The notes below the pieces were generated by a model that saw only the letters and a program-made list of their open reading frames with translations, was not told the DNA's origin and did not search any database. This document shows positions 25,130 through 33,414 of a DNA stretch of 64,000 nt, in pieces (position 1 is the stretch's first letter; every line of letters begins with the position of its first letter). Source of the stretch: Umezawaea sp049997955 (GTDB taxonomy: Bacteria > Actinomycetota > Actinomycetes > Mycobacteriales > Pseudonocardiaceae); the NCBI GenBank assembly GCA_049997955.1, contig JAEBDY010000005.1, positions 186,001 through 250,000 of the forward strand. The letters are read 5' to 3'. Both the position numbers and the translations under genes were made by a program.

Positions 25130-26443
25130 ATGCCAGTGCTCGATCGTTTACGTCCACAGTCGACGGTGGTGGGCGTGGCCGTGCTCGTCGCCGCGTTGAC
25201 CGCCGCGCCCGCGTCCGCGACGCCGGCGGGACGCGTGCTCGGCTACGTCGCCAACAACGGCGGTGGGGTCTCCGTCATCGACACGGCGACCAACGCCGTC
25301 ACCACGACCGTCGCCGACGGCGGCGGCAGCTCGCCGTACATGGTCGACGTCGCGTTCGACGGGACGCGCGGCTACGTCACGAACATCCGCGACAACACGC
25401 TGACCGTGATCCACGCGCCCACGAACACCGTGGACGCCAGCATCCCGGTGGGGTCGCGGCCCGCGGGCGTCGTGGTCGCGCCCGACGGCGGCCACGTGTA
25501 CGTGACCAACTACGGCGACGGCACGGTGTCGGTCGTCGACGTCGCGACCCTCGCGGTGGCGGCCACGATCCCGGTGGGCCCCAACCCGGACGGCGTGGCC
25601 ATCACGCCCGACGGCGGGTCCCTCTACGTCACCCACGACGTCACCGGGCCGGGCGCGGTGTCCGTCGTGGACACCGCGACCAACGCGGTCGTCGCGGACG
25701 TGCCCACCGGCAACACGCCGACCGCCGTGGCCGTGACGCCGTCGGGAACGCGCGCCGTGGTCGTCAACAAGCTTTCGCACAACGTTGCCGTGCTGGACAC
25801 CTCGACGAACACCGTGCTCGGTACCGTGGCCGTCGGGTCCACGCCGCACGGCGTGGCCATCTCGTCGGACGGAGCCCGCGCGTTCGTGACCAACAGCCAG
25901 TCGGCCTCGGTGTCCGTCGTGGACATCGCGTCCGTCTCGGTGGTCGGCACCGTTCCGGTCGGTGACCGGCCGATCGGGGTGGCGCTCACGCCGGACGGCG
26001 CGAGCGCGTACGTGACCAACTTCACCAGCGGCACCGTGTCCGTCGTCGACACCGCTTCGCTGGCCGTCTCCGCGACGGTGGCGGTGGGGGCGCAGCCGGT
26101 GGGCGTGGCGATCCACCTCGTGCCGCCCGCGGGGACCACGCTGCGGGCGGGGTCGGCGACCCTCCAGGTCCGCATCCTCGGCTTCACCGTGCGGAGCATC
26201 GACGCGAAGCTGACGCAGACGCACGACGGGGCGCCGGTCGTGGGGAAGCGGGTCGTCTTCCGCTTGGTCAACGGCGGGCCGCTGTGCACGGCGACCACCG
26301 ACGCGACCGGCGTCGCCAGGTGCGACGCGAGCGTGCCGCTGCTCGTCGGGGTGGGCGCGCTGCTCCAGGGCTACACGGCTAGCTTCGCCGGGAACGACAC
26401 GCACACCTCGTCGGTGTCGCACGGACTGATCGGACTGCTCTAG
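25130..26443 (+). CDS. Secreted YVTN-family beta-propeller protein (TTA codon at position 7)
   Basis: 437 residues. A signal peptide (STVVGVAVLVAALTAAPASA, about 11-30) is followed by about seven 40-residue YVTN repeats (for example YVTNFTSGTVSVVDTA, VGxxPxGVA) forming a propeller. A C-terminal Ig-like domain of about 90 residues (VVGKRVVFRLVNGGPLCTATT...) ends the protein. AGGAGG precedes the ATG at 25130. Codon 7 is TTA (25148-25150), a rare codon placed where stalling would block expression. It is probably extracellular and structural or ligand-binding; no catalytic motif is seen. It sits between GT4 and the UDP-sugar dehydrogenase. Confidence 0.85.
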   Translation: MPVLDRLRPQSTVVGVAVLVAALTAAPASATPAGRVLGYVANNGGGVSVIDTATNAVTTTVADGGGSSPYMVDVAFDGTRGYVTNIRDNTLTVIHAPTNTVDASIPVGSRPAGVVVAPDGGHVYVTNYGDGTVSVVDVATLAVAATIPVGPNPDGVAITPDGGSLYVTHDVTGPGAVSVVDTATNAVVADVPTGNTPTAVAVTPSGTRAVVVNKLSHNVAVLDTSTNTVLGTVAVGSTPHGVAISSDGARAFVTNSQSASVSVVDIASVSVVGTVPVGDRPIGVALTPDGASAYVTNFTSGTVSVVDTASLAVSATVAVGAQPVGVAIHLVPPAGTTLRAGSATLQVRILGFTVRSIDAKLTQTHDGAPVVGKRVVFRLVNGGPLCTATTDATGVARCDASVPLLVGVGALLQGYTASFAGNDTHTSSVSHGLIGLL

Positions 26444-26560
26444 CGAGTGACGCGGGCGTGGCGGTGTAACAGCGACCACGCCCGCCGACGACAACAGGAC
26501 GTAGGCCGCACCCGCCACCGCGCGTGCGGGCGATGGCCGCGGAACAGGGGAGTGGCACAG

Positions 26561-27874
26561 GTGTTCATCCGACGGATCGCAGTGGTCGGGACCGGGTACG
26601 TCGGTCTGACGACGGGTGCCTGCCTGGCTTCGCTCGGTCACCGCGTGGTGTGCGCGGACGTGGACGTGGCGAAGGTCGAGCGGCTCACGCGCGGTGAGGT
26701 GGACATCCTCGAACCCGGTCTCCCGGAGCTGGTGGCCGAGGGGATCGCGTCCGGTCGGCTGTCGTTCGTGGTCGGCGCGGCCACCGCGGTGACGGCGCAC
26801 GAGGGCGGGGCGGAGGTCGTCTTCCTCTGCGTGCCGACGCCGATGGGGGTCGGCGGGCTCGCCGACCTGAAGGCCGTCGAGTCCGTTGTGGACGAGTGCC
26901 GCACGGTGTTCGCCGAGGGCTGCGTCATCGTGAACAAGTCGACCGTGCCGGTCGGCACGACGGTGCTCACGTCGGAGCTGCTGGGGCGCCCGGACATCTC
27001 GGTCGTCTCCAACCCCGAGTTCCTGCGCGAGGGTTCGGCCGTCAAGGACTTCCTGAACCCGGACCGGATCGTGGTCGGCTGCGACGACCAGGACGCGGCC
27101 GAGCGGGTCGCGGCGCTGTACTCGCGGCTCGGCGCGCCGACCGTGCTCACCGACGCGGCGAGCGCCGAGATGGTGAAGTACGCGGCCAACTGCTTCCTCG
27201 CGATGAAGCTGTCCTACGTCAACGCGGTCGCCGAGCTGTGCGAGCGGCTGGGCGCGAACATCTCGGACGTGACCGAGGGCATGGGCTACGACCGCCGCAT
27301 CGGCCAGTCGTTCCTCTCGCCCGGTCCGGGCTGGGGCGGGTCGTGCCTGCCCAAGGACACGCACGCGATGCTCCAGGTGGCGGACGCCGCGGACTTCGAG
27401 TTCCGCCTGCTGCGCGCCACGATCGACACGAACGACCGGCAGCGGCAGCGCATGGTGGAGAAGATCCGCCTCGCGGTGACGGGCAAGCGCAGCGGATCCC
27501 TGTCGCACGTGCGGATCGGTGTGCTGGGCCTGACGTTCAAGGCGGGCACCGACGACCTGCGCGACTCGCCCGCGCTCGCGGTGGCCGCGCTGCTCAAGCA
27601 GGCGGGCGCCGAACTGGTCGGCTACGACCCGGCGATGGGCGTCGGCTCGTCGGCCGCGGTGGGCATGGAGGTCGTGGACGACCCGTACCTCGCGGCCAAG
27701 GACGCGGAGGCGCTGGTCGTCCTCACCGAGTGGCCGGAGTTCCGGACGCTGGACTGGGCGAGGATCGCCGGGCTGGTCCGCAGGCCGGTCGTCGTCGACA
27801 CCCGCAACCTGCTCGACCCGGACGTGCTGAGCCGGGCGGGTCTGAAGTGGACCGGGCTGGGCGGTCACCGCTAG
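26561..27874 (+). CDS. UDP-glucose/GDP-mannose-family 6-dehydrogenase
   Basis: About 437 residues. It oxidises the C6 alcohol of a UDP-hexose or UDP-N-acetylhexosamine to the uronic acid with two NAD. Visible are the Rossmann motif AVVGTGYVGLTTGACLA, the central STVPVGT and NPEFLREGSAVKDFL segments, and the active-site Cys in GWGGSCLPKDT (about residue 262). The UDP-binding C-terminal domain contains LGLTFKAGTDDLRDSPAL. The start is GTG 26561 with GGGGAG upstream; GTG 26552 adds three residues. It would supply the uronic acid substrate of the WbpB/E/D-like enzymes at 1-5335. Whether the sugar is UDP-Glc or UDP-GlcNAc is not resolved. Confidence 0.9.
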   Translation: MFIRRIAVVGTGYVGLTTGACLASLGHRVVCADVDVAKVERLTRGEVDILEPGLPELVAEGIASGRLSFVVGAATAVTAHEGGAEVVFLCVPTPMGVGGLADLKAVESVVDECRTVFAEGCVIVNKSTVPVGTTVLTSELLGRPDISVVSNPEFLREGSAVKDFLNPDRIVVGCDDQDAAERVAALYSRLGAPTVLTDAASAEMVKYAANCFLAMKLSYVNAVAELCERLGANISDVTEGMGYDRRIGQSFLSPGPGWGGSCLPKDTHAMLQVADAADFEFRLLRATIDTNDRQRQRMVEKIRLAVTGKRSGSLSHVRIGVLGLTFKAGTDDLRDSPALAVAALLKQAGAELVGYDPAMGVGSSAAVGMEVVDDPYLAAKDAEALVVLTEWPEFRTLDWARIAGLVRRPVVVDTRNLLDPDVLSRAGLKWTGLGGHR

Positions 27875-27895
27875 GTCCCACGAACTCGGAGGGGC

Positions 27896-27986
27896 TCTCG
27901 CCGCGGCAGGGGTGGCGACGAGTCCCGCCGAAACCGGAGGTTTCCTCCGGACCCGGAGGGGGTTCTCGCCGCGGCAGGGGTGGCGA
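27896..27986. repeat. Two direct copies of a 23-bp GC-rich element
   Basis: The identical 23-mer occurs at 27896-27918 and 27964-27986, each preceded by a GGAGGGG-like lead. Only the second copy sits in a long perfect hairpin; in the first the flanks have diverged, leaving a short TCGCC/GGCGA stem. This suggests duplication of a terminator. Confidence 0.6.
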
Positions 27987-27996
27987 GAACCCCCTC
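27934..27996. terminator. Tandem hairpins, probable bidirectional terminator
   Basis: CCGGAGG-TTT-CCTCCGG (27934-27950) is followed by a 15-bp perfect stem (27956-27970 pairing with 27982-27996, 11-nt loop). They lie between the rightward dehydrogenase and the leftward small membrane gene, as expected of a shared terminator. No long U-tract is present, as is usual in actinomycetes. Confidence 0.65.
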
Positions 27997-28001
27997 TGTC
28001 G

Positions 28002-28220
28002 CTACTTCCGGGCGCGGTCGACCGCCAGCGCGACGGCGGTCGGCACGGCGACGTCGAGCAGGAACACCGGGATCTCCTCCGCCGCGGTGTACCCGGCGGT
28101 CACGACGCCGAGCACGCCGTTGACGGCGCACACCAGCGCCCACAGCGGCACGAAGACCGCGGCGGTCCTCCGGGTGAGCAGGGCGCGGTCGTGGCGTCGA
28201 TGACCCCACGACCGTATCAC
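28002..28220 (-). CDS. Small two-segment membrane protein, unknown
   Basis: About 72 residues with two hydrophobic segments (TAAVFVPLWALVCAVNGVLGVVTAG and EIPVFLLDVAVPTAVALAVD) and a basic N-terminus, so both ends are probably cytoplasmic. GTG 28220 is the most reasonable start, but there is no clear ribosome site; a TTG at 28229 is also open. It lies 25 bp downstream of the sugar-efflux MFS on the same strand, with an operator-like inverted repeat between them. I do not recognise the family. The codon-position GC pattern and membrane pattern support a real gene, with moderate certainty. Confidence 0.5.
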   Translation of the reverse strand: MIRSWGHRRHDRALLTRRTAAVFVPLWALVCAVNGVLGVVTAGYTAAEEIPVFLLDVAVPTAVALAVDRARK

Positions 28221-28221
28221 T

Positions 28222-28241
28222 GATAACAATAAAGCGTTATC
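28222..28241. promoter_or_regulatory. Operator-like inverted repeat GATAAC-N8-GTTATC
   Basis: Perfect 6-bp arms (28222-28227, 28236-28241) separated by 8 AT-rich bases stand out in otherwise GC-rich DNA. The repeat sits just before the start of the small membrane gene and after the MFS stop (28246). It looks like a dimeric regulator site; the regulator is unknown. Confidence 0.4.
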
Positions 28242-28245
28242 TGTG

Positions 28246-29427
28246 CTAATCGGTGCGGGGTCGGGCCAGGAGGAGCAGCACCAGGCCGAGCGCGGACATC
28301 GCCAGGGACATGCCGTAGGCCGTGCGGTAGGTGAGCACCTGGGCCACGGCGAGCAGCGGGCCGACGAGCATCGACGCGACGGTGGCCGAGTTGGTGAACA
28401 TCGTCGTCGCGTAGCCGGGGCGGTCCGGCGACAGGCTCTGGAAGTACGAGATGCCGATGCCCATCACCGCCGAGATGACGATGGCGCTGAGCACCTGCGC
28501 CGCGGCGACGTGCCACGTGGTCGTGGTCAGCAGCATCACGCCGTAGTAGCCCAGCGCGAAGACGGCGCCGACGAGCACGAGGCCGCGCTGGTCCACCCGC
28601 GTCGCCAGGACGCCGAAGCCGATCATCAGCGGGATCTCCAGAGCGGCGCACAGGCCCATGATCAGGCCGACGTCGGTCGTGGTGCCGTCGAGCTGCTCGG
28701 TGACGAACAGCGGCAGCGTGACCACGCCCAGGGAGATCGCGCCCTGCAGGAGCACGAACGCGAGCACGGACAGCACGAGCCGCGGACGCGGACCCGGCGG
28801 GGCGGGCTCGACCTCCTCGTCCACGGGCGGCGCCGCGGCGACCTCCGGCAGGCGGAGGGCGAGCAGCGCGACCACGCCGAACACCAGGGCGGTCGCGGCG
28901 AACAGGCCGGTGAACCCCGTCTGCGCCACGAGCAGCGCGGCCAGCGGCGGGCCCGCGACCCAGGCGAGCGAGATCAGCGTCCGCAGGCCGGTGATGATCA
29001 GCGGCGCCTTGGTCGAGCCGCCGCGTTCGAGCACCTGGCGGGCGTAGGCGAACATCTGCGGCAGCAGCGACGACGCCACCGCGACCAGGGTGGTGGACAC
29101 CAGCAGCAGCACCCAGTAGTCGCGCAGCACCGCGAACAGGCCGTACCCGACCGCGCCGGTCACCGCGCCGACGATCAGCAGGGTGCGGCGCACCGCCCGC
29201 GCGTCGGACAGGCGGCCGAGCAGTGTGCTGGCCACCAGCGACGCCAGGGGCGTGACCAGCAGGAACGTGCCGAGCGCGAGCGGGCTCGCGCCGACCTCGG
29301 CGCTGAGGAACAGGGACATGAACGGGAACGCGAGCGCGGCGCCGAGACCGACTGCCGCGCTCACCAGCGACAGGGGGAGCAGCGACCTCACGCGGAAGGG
29401 CGCGGGGAGTTCAGTCGTGACAGCCAC
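28246..29427 (-). CDS. MFS sugar efflux transporter (SET-like)
   Basis: 393 residues, about 12 hydrophobic segments. The N-terminal half has LLGRLSDARAVRRTLLIVG (MFS loop motif) and SSLLPQMFAYARQVLE; the sequence around LRTLISLAWVAGPPLAALLV and LFVTEQLDGTTTDVGLIMGLCAALEIP resembles SetA/SetB-type sugar efflux pumps. GTG 29427 has a GGATGAGGGG ribosome site. A short acidic/proline-rich central loop (PPVDEEVEPAPPGPRPR) separates the halves. It is transcribed leftward, probably with the small membrane gene. The substrate, perhaps glucosides or IPTG-like sugars as in Set proteins, is inferred. Confidence 0.82.
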   Translation of the reverse strand: MAVTTELPAPFRVRSLLPLSLVSAAVGLGAALAFPFMSLFLSAEVGASPLALGTFLLVTPLASLVASTLLGRLSDARAVRRTLLIVGAVTGAVGYGLFAVLRDYWVLLLVSTTLVAVASSLLPQMFAYARQVLERGGSTKAPLIITGLRTLISLAWVAGPPLAALLVAQTGFTGLFAATALVFGVVALLALRLPEVAAAPPVDEEVEPAPPGPRPRLVLSVLAFVLLQGAISLGVVTLPLFVTEQLDGTTTDVGLIMGLCAALEIPLMIGFGVLATRVDQRGLVLVGAVFALGYYGVMLLTTTTWHVAAAQVLSAIVISAVMGIGISYFQSLSPDRPGYATTMFTNSATVASMLVGPLLAVAQVLTYRTAYGMSLAMSALGLVLLLLARPRTD

Positions 29428-29657
29428 CCCCTCATCCTCTCAACGCGCCTGCCTGGACGGAATCGATTTAGTCGCCGAGGTGAGCGATCTCTCGCAATTG
29501 CTCACTATTACTTCAGTGTTGACCAAAATAACTGGTGATCACGGTGGTCAAGTGGGTGAACACCCCTCGGACGGCAACGGAAAGTCGCTGGTCACCACGA
29601 GCAGGTGGTCGACCCCTCTACTCTGGAAGTGCCGACGGCATGAGGGAGGAAGTACAG
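29428..29657. other. Divergent intergenic region with two inverted repeats
   Basis: 230 bp of locally AT-richer DNA between the MFS and the kinase genes. GTGAGC (29480-29485) pairs with GCTCAC (29500-29505), and TTGACC (29519-29524) with GGTCAA (29546-29551). One arm contains a -35-like TTGACC. It probably holds both divergent promoters; no gene is supported in it. Confidence 0.35.
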
Positions 29658-31289
29658 GTGCAGCCACTGCCCGTGGACGGGCCGCAGCGCATCGGGGACT
29701 ACGTGCTGCTCAGAGGGTTGGGCAAGGGTGCGATGGGGTCGGTCTACCTCGGCCGTTCCCGCGGCGGCCGTCCGGTCGCGGTGAAGGTGGCCCGCGCCGA
29801 ACTCGCCGAGAGCCCCGCGTTCCGCGAACGCTTCCGCCGAGAGGTGGACATGGCGCGCTCGGTCGGCGGCTTCTGGACCGCCGCCGTCGTGGACGCCGAC
29901 CCGGACGCCGAACGCCCGTGGATGGCCACCGAGTACGTGGTCGGCCCGAACCTCCAGCAGGCCGTCGAGACGCACGGGCCGCTGCCCGAGCAGTCCGTGC
30001 GCAGGCTGGCGGCCGGTCTGGCGGAGGCGCTGGTCGCGATCCACGCCGCGGGTCTGGTGCACCGCGACCTGAAGCCGTCCAACGTGCTGCTCGCGTCGGA
30101 CGGCCCCCGCGTGATCGACTTCGGCATCGCCCGCGCGATGGAGCACTCCGCGCTGACCGAGGCGGGCGTCGTCTTCGGCACGCCAGGATTCCTCTCGCCC
30201 GAGCAGGTCATCGGCACCAAGATCGGCTCGCAGAGCGACGTGTTCGCGCTCGGCGCCGTGCTGGTCTACGCCGCGACCGGCCGCGGCCCGTTCGGCGACG
30301 GCTCCACGGCCTCGCTGGTGTACCGCGTGGTGCACCAGGAGCCGGACCTGAGCCACGTGCCGCCCGCGCTCGTGCCGCTGATCGTGCCGTGCCTCGTGCG
30401 CGACCCGGACCACCGCCCGACCCCCGCCAGGCTGCTCGCCACGATCGACGTGCCGCACCTGGACGACACGTGGCTGCCCGCGCCCGTGCGGACGCTCGTC
30501 GCCCAGCGGCACACCGAGCTGAACGCCCTGCCCGCCGCCAACGGCCAGCCCGCCGCCAACGGCAAGCCCGCGACGCGGATGATGGCCGACGCCGCACCCG
30601 TCGTCGCGGCCGTCGCCGCGAAGCACGTGCAGAGGGCCGTCCAGGCGGTCAAGGACAAGGCGAAGGCCATGGAGGCCAAGGCCGTCATGGCGAAGGCCAT
30701 GGAGCCCAGGAGCGCCGTCGAGAAGGCGCCGAGGGCCAAGGTCGTCGAGAAGGCCGCGGAAGTCGAGAAGGCGCAGCCGAAGAAGACCGTCGGCGTCCGG
30801 TTCAGGGAATCGCGGGCGCACGACCTCGGGTGGGCGATGGTGACCGGGTTCGTCACCCTCACCGCGCTCGCGTTCCAGGGCGGGACGGTGACCAAGGACG
30901 TCCAGTTCCTCACGCTGACCGCCGCGGTCGTGTTCTCGCTGTGGACGATCCGGCTGGTCGTCGGGGCCATCGGCCCCCGACTCGGCCTGGAGATCGGCCC
31001 GGAGGGGCTCACGGTGTCGTGCGGCACCCGTGAGCGGAAGCTGCCCTGGTACGCCATCTCCAGGGTCAAGGTCGTGTACCGCAGGGGCAAGCCGTGGCTC
31101 GTGGTGTGGCTCGTCAACGCGGCGGGTGAACCGGAGACCGTGGGCCACGGGACGTTCAAGCCGTACAAGGGCGGCTACCGCGCCTACCCGCTGTCGCACG
31201 AGAAGGGCAAGGCGCGGCAGGGGCACGACGTCGGCGAGCTGCGCTCCGCGCTGGCCTGGTACGCCTCGTCCGCGTTCGACCCGCGCTAG
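29658..31289 (+). CDS. Ser/Thr protein kinase with two membrane segments and C-terminal PH-like domain
   Basis: 543 residues. Hanks-type kinase domain (about 12-265): glycine loop GKGAMGSVYLG, catalytic Lys in VAVKVARAEL, HRDLKPSNVLL catalytic loop, DFGIARA, GTPGFLSPEQ, SDVFALGAVL. A Lys/Ala/Glu-rich linker with a short repeated MEAKAVMAKAMEPRS pattern (about 300-385) follows, then two membrane segments (about 400-445) and a C-terminal PH-like beta domain (LEIGPEGLTVSCGTRERKLPWYAIS...). GTG 29658 was chosen for the GGGAGGAAG site; an ATG at 29640 is in frame. Unlike PknB it has no extracellular PASTA domains. The linker probably joins cytosolic kinase and membrane. Confidence 0.87.
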   Translation: MQPLPVDGPQRIGDYVLLRGLGKGAMGSVYLGRSRGGRPVAVKVARAELAESPAFRERFRREVDMARSVGGFWTAAVVDADPDAERPWMATEYVVGPNLQQAVETHGPLPEQSVRRLAAGLAEALVAIHAAGLVHRDLKPSNVLLASDGPRVIDFGIARAMEHSALTEAGVVFGTPGFLSPEQVIGTKIGSQSDVFALGAVLVYAATGRGPFGDGSTASLVYRVVHQEPDLSHVPPALVPLIVPCLVRDPDHRPTPARLLATIDVPHLDDTWLPAPVRTLVAQRHTELNALPAANGQPAANGKPATRMMADAAPVVAAVAAKHVQRAVQAVKDKAKAMEAKAVMAKAMEPRSAVEKAPRAKVVEKAAEVEKAQPKKTVGVRFRESRAHDLGWAMVTGFVTLTALAFQGGTVTKDVQFLTLTAAVVFSLWTIRLVVGAIGPRLGLEIGPEGLTVSCGTRERKLPWYAISRVKVVYRRGKPWLVVWLVNAAGEPETVGHGTFKPYKGGYRAYPLSHEKGKARQGHDVGELRSALAWYASSAFDPR

Positions 31290-31309
31290 CCCTGCCGGTC
31301 GCGGCTCGT

Positions 31310-32083
31310 TCAGCGGCCGGTGAAGGTCGCCTTGCCGGGGCCGTCGGAGAGGAACGAGCGCACGGCGTTCGGCAGGTCCTCGGTGTCGAACAGGGCGGCG
31401 GCGATCGTGGTGACGTTGGCGTTCGCCTCCGGCACGCCACCGTGCTCGAAGTGCGCCAGCACCTGCTTCGTCGCCGCGTGCGCCCGTGTCGGCCCCGCCG
31501 CGATGGTCGCGGCGAACTGGCGGGCCGTGTCGTCGAAGCCGTCGTCGGCGAGGACGCGGTTGACCACGTTCCACCGCTCCAGCGTCGCCGCGTCGTACCG
31601 CTCGCCGGTCATCACGAACTCCTTGGCGCGGCCGACGCCCGCGCGGGCGGCGAGGCGCTGGGTGCCGCCCATCGTGGGCGTCAGGCCGATCACCTTCTCG
31701 ACCAGGCCGAACTTCGCGCGGGCCGCGGCCAGGATGATGTCGCACGCCACCGCGACCTCGAACGCCCACGTCAGGGTGAGGCCGTGGGCGGCGAACACGG
31801 TCGGGAACGGCAGCGCGGCGATCCGGTCCGGCAGGTCCAGCATCCGGTCGAACAGCACCTCGGCCTCGGCGGGGCCGGTCTGCGCCGCGAACAGCGACAC
31901 GTCGACGCCACCGCTCACGACCTTCCCCTCGGCGCGGATCAGCAGTGCGCGGGGTGCGTCCTCCTCGACCTCGGTGATCGCCGCGATGAGCTGCTCGTGC
32001 AGCTCGGCGGTGTAGAGGTTCAGCGGGGGAGCGTCGATGGTCAGCACGGCCAAGCCTGCCGCGTCGCGTTCGAGTTTCACCAC
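31310..32083 (-). CDS. Enoyl-CoA hydratase/isomerase-family protein
   Basis: 257 residues, crotonase fold. Both catalytic glutamates have equivalents: AFEVAVACD and FGLVEKVIGLTPTMGGTQRL. The first oxyanion segment is unusual (VVSGGVDVSLF instead of the common FSAGADxxE), and the GGGxE turn is replaced by LTWAFE, so the CoA substrate pocket may differ. The start is ATG 32083. It is convergent with the kinase gene (21-bp gap) and divergent from the DeoR regulator. It probably acts in fatty-acid or aromatic acid degradation; the substrate is not determined. Confidence 0.85.
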   Translation of the reverse strand: MVKLERDAAGLAVLTIDAPPLNLYTAELHEQLIAAITEVEEDAPRALLIRAEGKVVSGGVDVSLFAAQTGPAEAEVLFDRMLDLPDRIAALPFPTVFAAHGLTLTWAFEVAVACDIILAAARAKFGLVEKVIGLTPTMGGTQRLAARAGVGRAKEFVMTGERYDAATLERWNVVNRVLADDGFDDTARQFAATIAAGPTRAHAATKQVLAHFEHGGVPEANANVTTIAAALFDTEDLPNAVRSFLSDGPGKATFTGR

Positions 32084-32111
32084 CTCGCCACCTTCTCACG
32101 GCGATCGGGTC

Positions 32112-32150
32112 TTGACACTGTCGCAACAACGGTCACAATCGGTTTCAAAC
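32112..32150 (+). promoter_or_regulatory. Putative promoter and GTTTCAAAC palindrome before the DeoR regulator
   Basis: TTGACA (32112-32117) and CACAAT (32134-32139) are 16 bp apart, followed by the 9-bp palindrome GTTTCAAAC (32142-32150) in the start-of-transcription region, 26 bp before the ATG. The position suits an autoregulatory operator. Confidence 0.45.
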
Positions 32151-32175
32151 GGGCTTCGCACTGAAGGAATCGGGC

Positions 32176-32937
32176 ATGTACGCGGCGGAACGGCACCAGC
32201 TGCTGGCGCAGCGCTCGCGACGCGACGGGCGGATCGACGTCGGCGACATGGCCGCGGAACTCGGTGTCGCCCCGGAGACGATCCGTCGCGACCTCGGGGT
32301 GCTGGAGCGTCAGGGGATCGTGCGGCGGGTGTACGGCGGCGCGGTCACCGTCGAGCGCCTCGACTTCGAACCCGGTGTGGCGCAACGGGACCAGACCCGC
32401 GCCGCGGAGAAGGACCGGATCGCCCGCGCGGCGCTGGACGAGGTCCCCGAACGCGGCACCGTGCTGATCGACGCGGGCACCACCACCGCCAGGCTCGCGA
32501 CCCTGCTGCCCGCCGACCGCGAGCTGACCGTCGTCACCAACTCCGTGCCCGTCGCCGCGATCGTCGCCTGCCGTGCCGCCACCACGCTGCACCTGCTCGG
32601 CGGCCGGGTGCGCGGCACCGCCCTCGCGGCCGTCGAGTCGTGGACGTTGGACGCCCTGGACGGCCTCCTGGTGGACGTGGCGTTCCTCGGCGCCAACGGT
32701 TTCTCGCCCGCCCACGGCTGCACGACGCCCGACATCGCCGAGGCCGCGGTGAAGGCCGCGATGGTGACGTCCGCCCGCCGCCGGGTCGTGCTCGCCGATT
32801 CGAGCAAGTACGGGGCGGACCAGCTGAGCCGCTTCGCCCGCTGGGGCGACGTCGACGTGCTGATCACGGACACCGGCCTGGACGCGGGCGTGCTCCCCGC
32901 CCTGGAGGACTCCGGGCCGCGGGTGGTGCTCGCCTGA
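32176..32937 (+). CDS. DeoR/GlpR-family transcriptional regulator
   Basis: 253 residues. The N-terminal DeoR HTH (AERHQLLAQRSRRDGRIDVGDMAAELGVAPETIRRDL, about 4-55) binds DNA. The C-terminal DeoRC sensor (about 75-235) has the sugar-phosphate-binding pattern LIDAGTTTARLA and VVTNSVPVA, then FLGANGFSPAHGCTTPD. Such regulators usually respond to phosphorylated sugars and stand beside fruK/pfkB-type kinases; here no kinase or transporter gene is adjacent, so the target is open. A palindrome lies just upstream. The 477 bp after it contain no gene. Confidence 0.88.
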   Translation: MYAAERHQLLAQRSRRDGRIDVGDMAAELGVAPETIRRDLGVLERQGIVRRVYGGAVTVERLDFEPGVAQRDQTRAAEKDRIARAALDEVPERGTVLIDAGTTTARLATLLPADRELTVVTNSVPVAAIVACRAATTLHLLGGRVRGTALAAVESWTLDALDGLLVDVAFLGANGFSPAHGCTTPDIAEAAVKAAMVTSARRRVVLADSSKYGADQLSRFARWGDVDVLITDTGLDAGVLPALEDSGPRVVLA

Positions 32938-33414
32938 GCGGCCGGGAAACCGCCGGGCGCCTGTCCGCTGTCGAATTCGGGGGTCGTCCGGCGGTGGCGC
33001 GCTGAACCCGGGAGGTGAGGCGGGCTCGGGTACTCGTCCACCGCCGGGGGCCGTGTGCGCGTTGTGGACCGGGGGTTCGGCGGTGACGCCGGGCAGCGGT
33101 ATCTTCGCGCTGTCGTCGATCGGAAAGCCGCTGCCGTTCGTCGCCCCCTCCGCATCGGCGAAACGATCTCCGGCGTCCCTTCTTCCTGCTGGAACAGCGT
33201 CGCGGGCTCGTTCGGCGCAAGTGTCGGATTCGTTGATCCGGCAGAGGATTCGCGGCTGATGATTAGTTGTTGACAACCTCGACCATTGCCGTTGTTATAA
33301 CGCTCATATGGGTTTGGTATATGTGTTGTGATGTGCGTCACTTGACTGGGCAAAATGTCCGCAGTTAAGTAGGCGGAGTAGTTATCGGCCGCTGAATGAA
33401 ATGGGGATCAACCA
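32938..33414. other. Intergenic region without a supported gene
   Basis: 477 bp. The first 280 bp are GC-rich with only weak overlapping frames lacking ribosome sites. The last 190 bp become AT-richer and carry a promoter-like element and a CRP-like site described separately. Transcription of the YciI-LuxR regulator probably starts here. Confidence 0.5.
33266..33342 (+). promoter_or_regulatory. Putative promoter and CRP-like site before the YciI-LuxR regulator
   Basis: GTTGT-TG-ACAAC (33266-33277) overlaps TTGACA (33270-33275), with TATAAC at 33296-33301 (spacing 20, long) as a weak -10. Downstream, TGTGA-N6-TCACT (33327-33342) matches the CRP-family consensus TGTGA-N6-TCACA in all but the last base. 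Binding at that position, after the promoter, would repress. Confidence 0.45.

Noticed and set aside
27871..28209. Alternative minus-strand frame of 112 codons over the small membrane gene
   Set aside because: It has an Arg-rich non-membrane product and runs through the terminator hairpins; the 72-codon frame has two proper membrane segments.
33053..33273. Two overlapping short plus-strand frames of 68 and 72 codons
   Set aside because: No ribosome site, no recognisable product, and they end in the AT-rich regulatory stretch.
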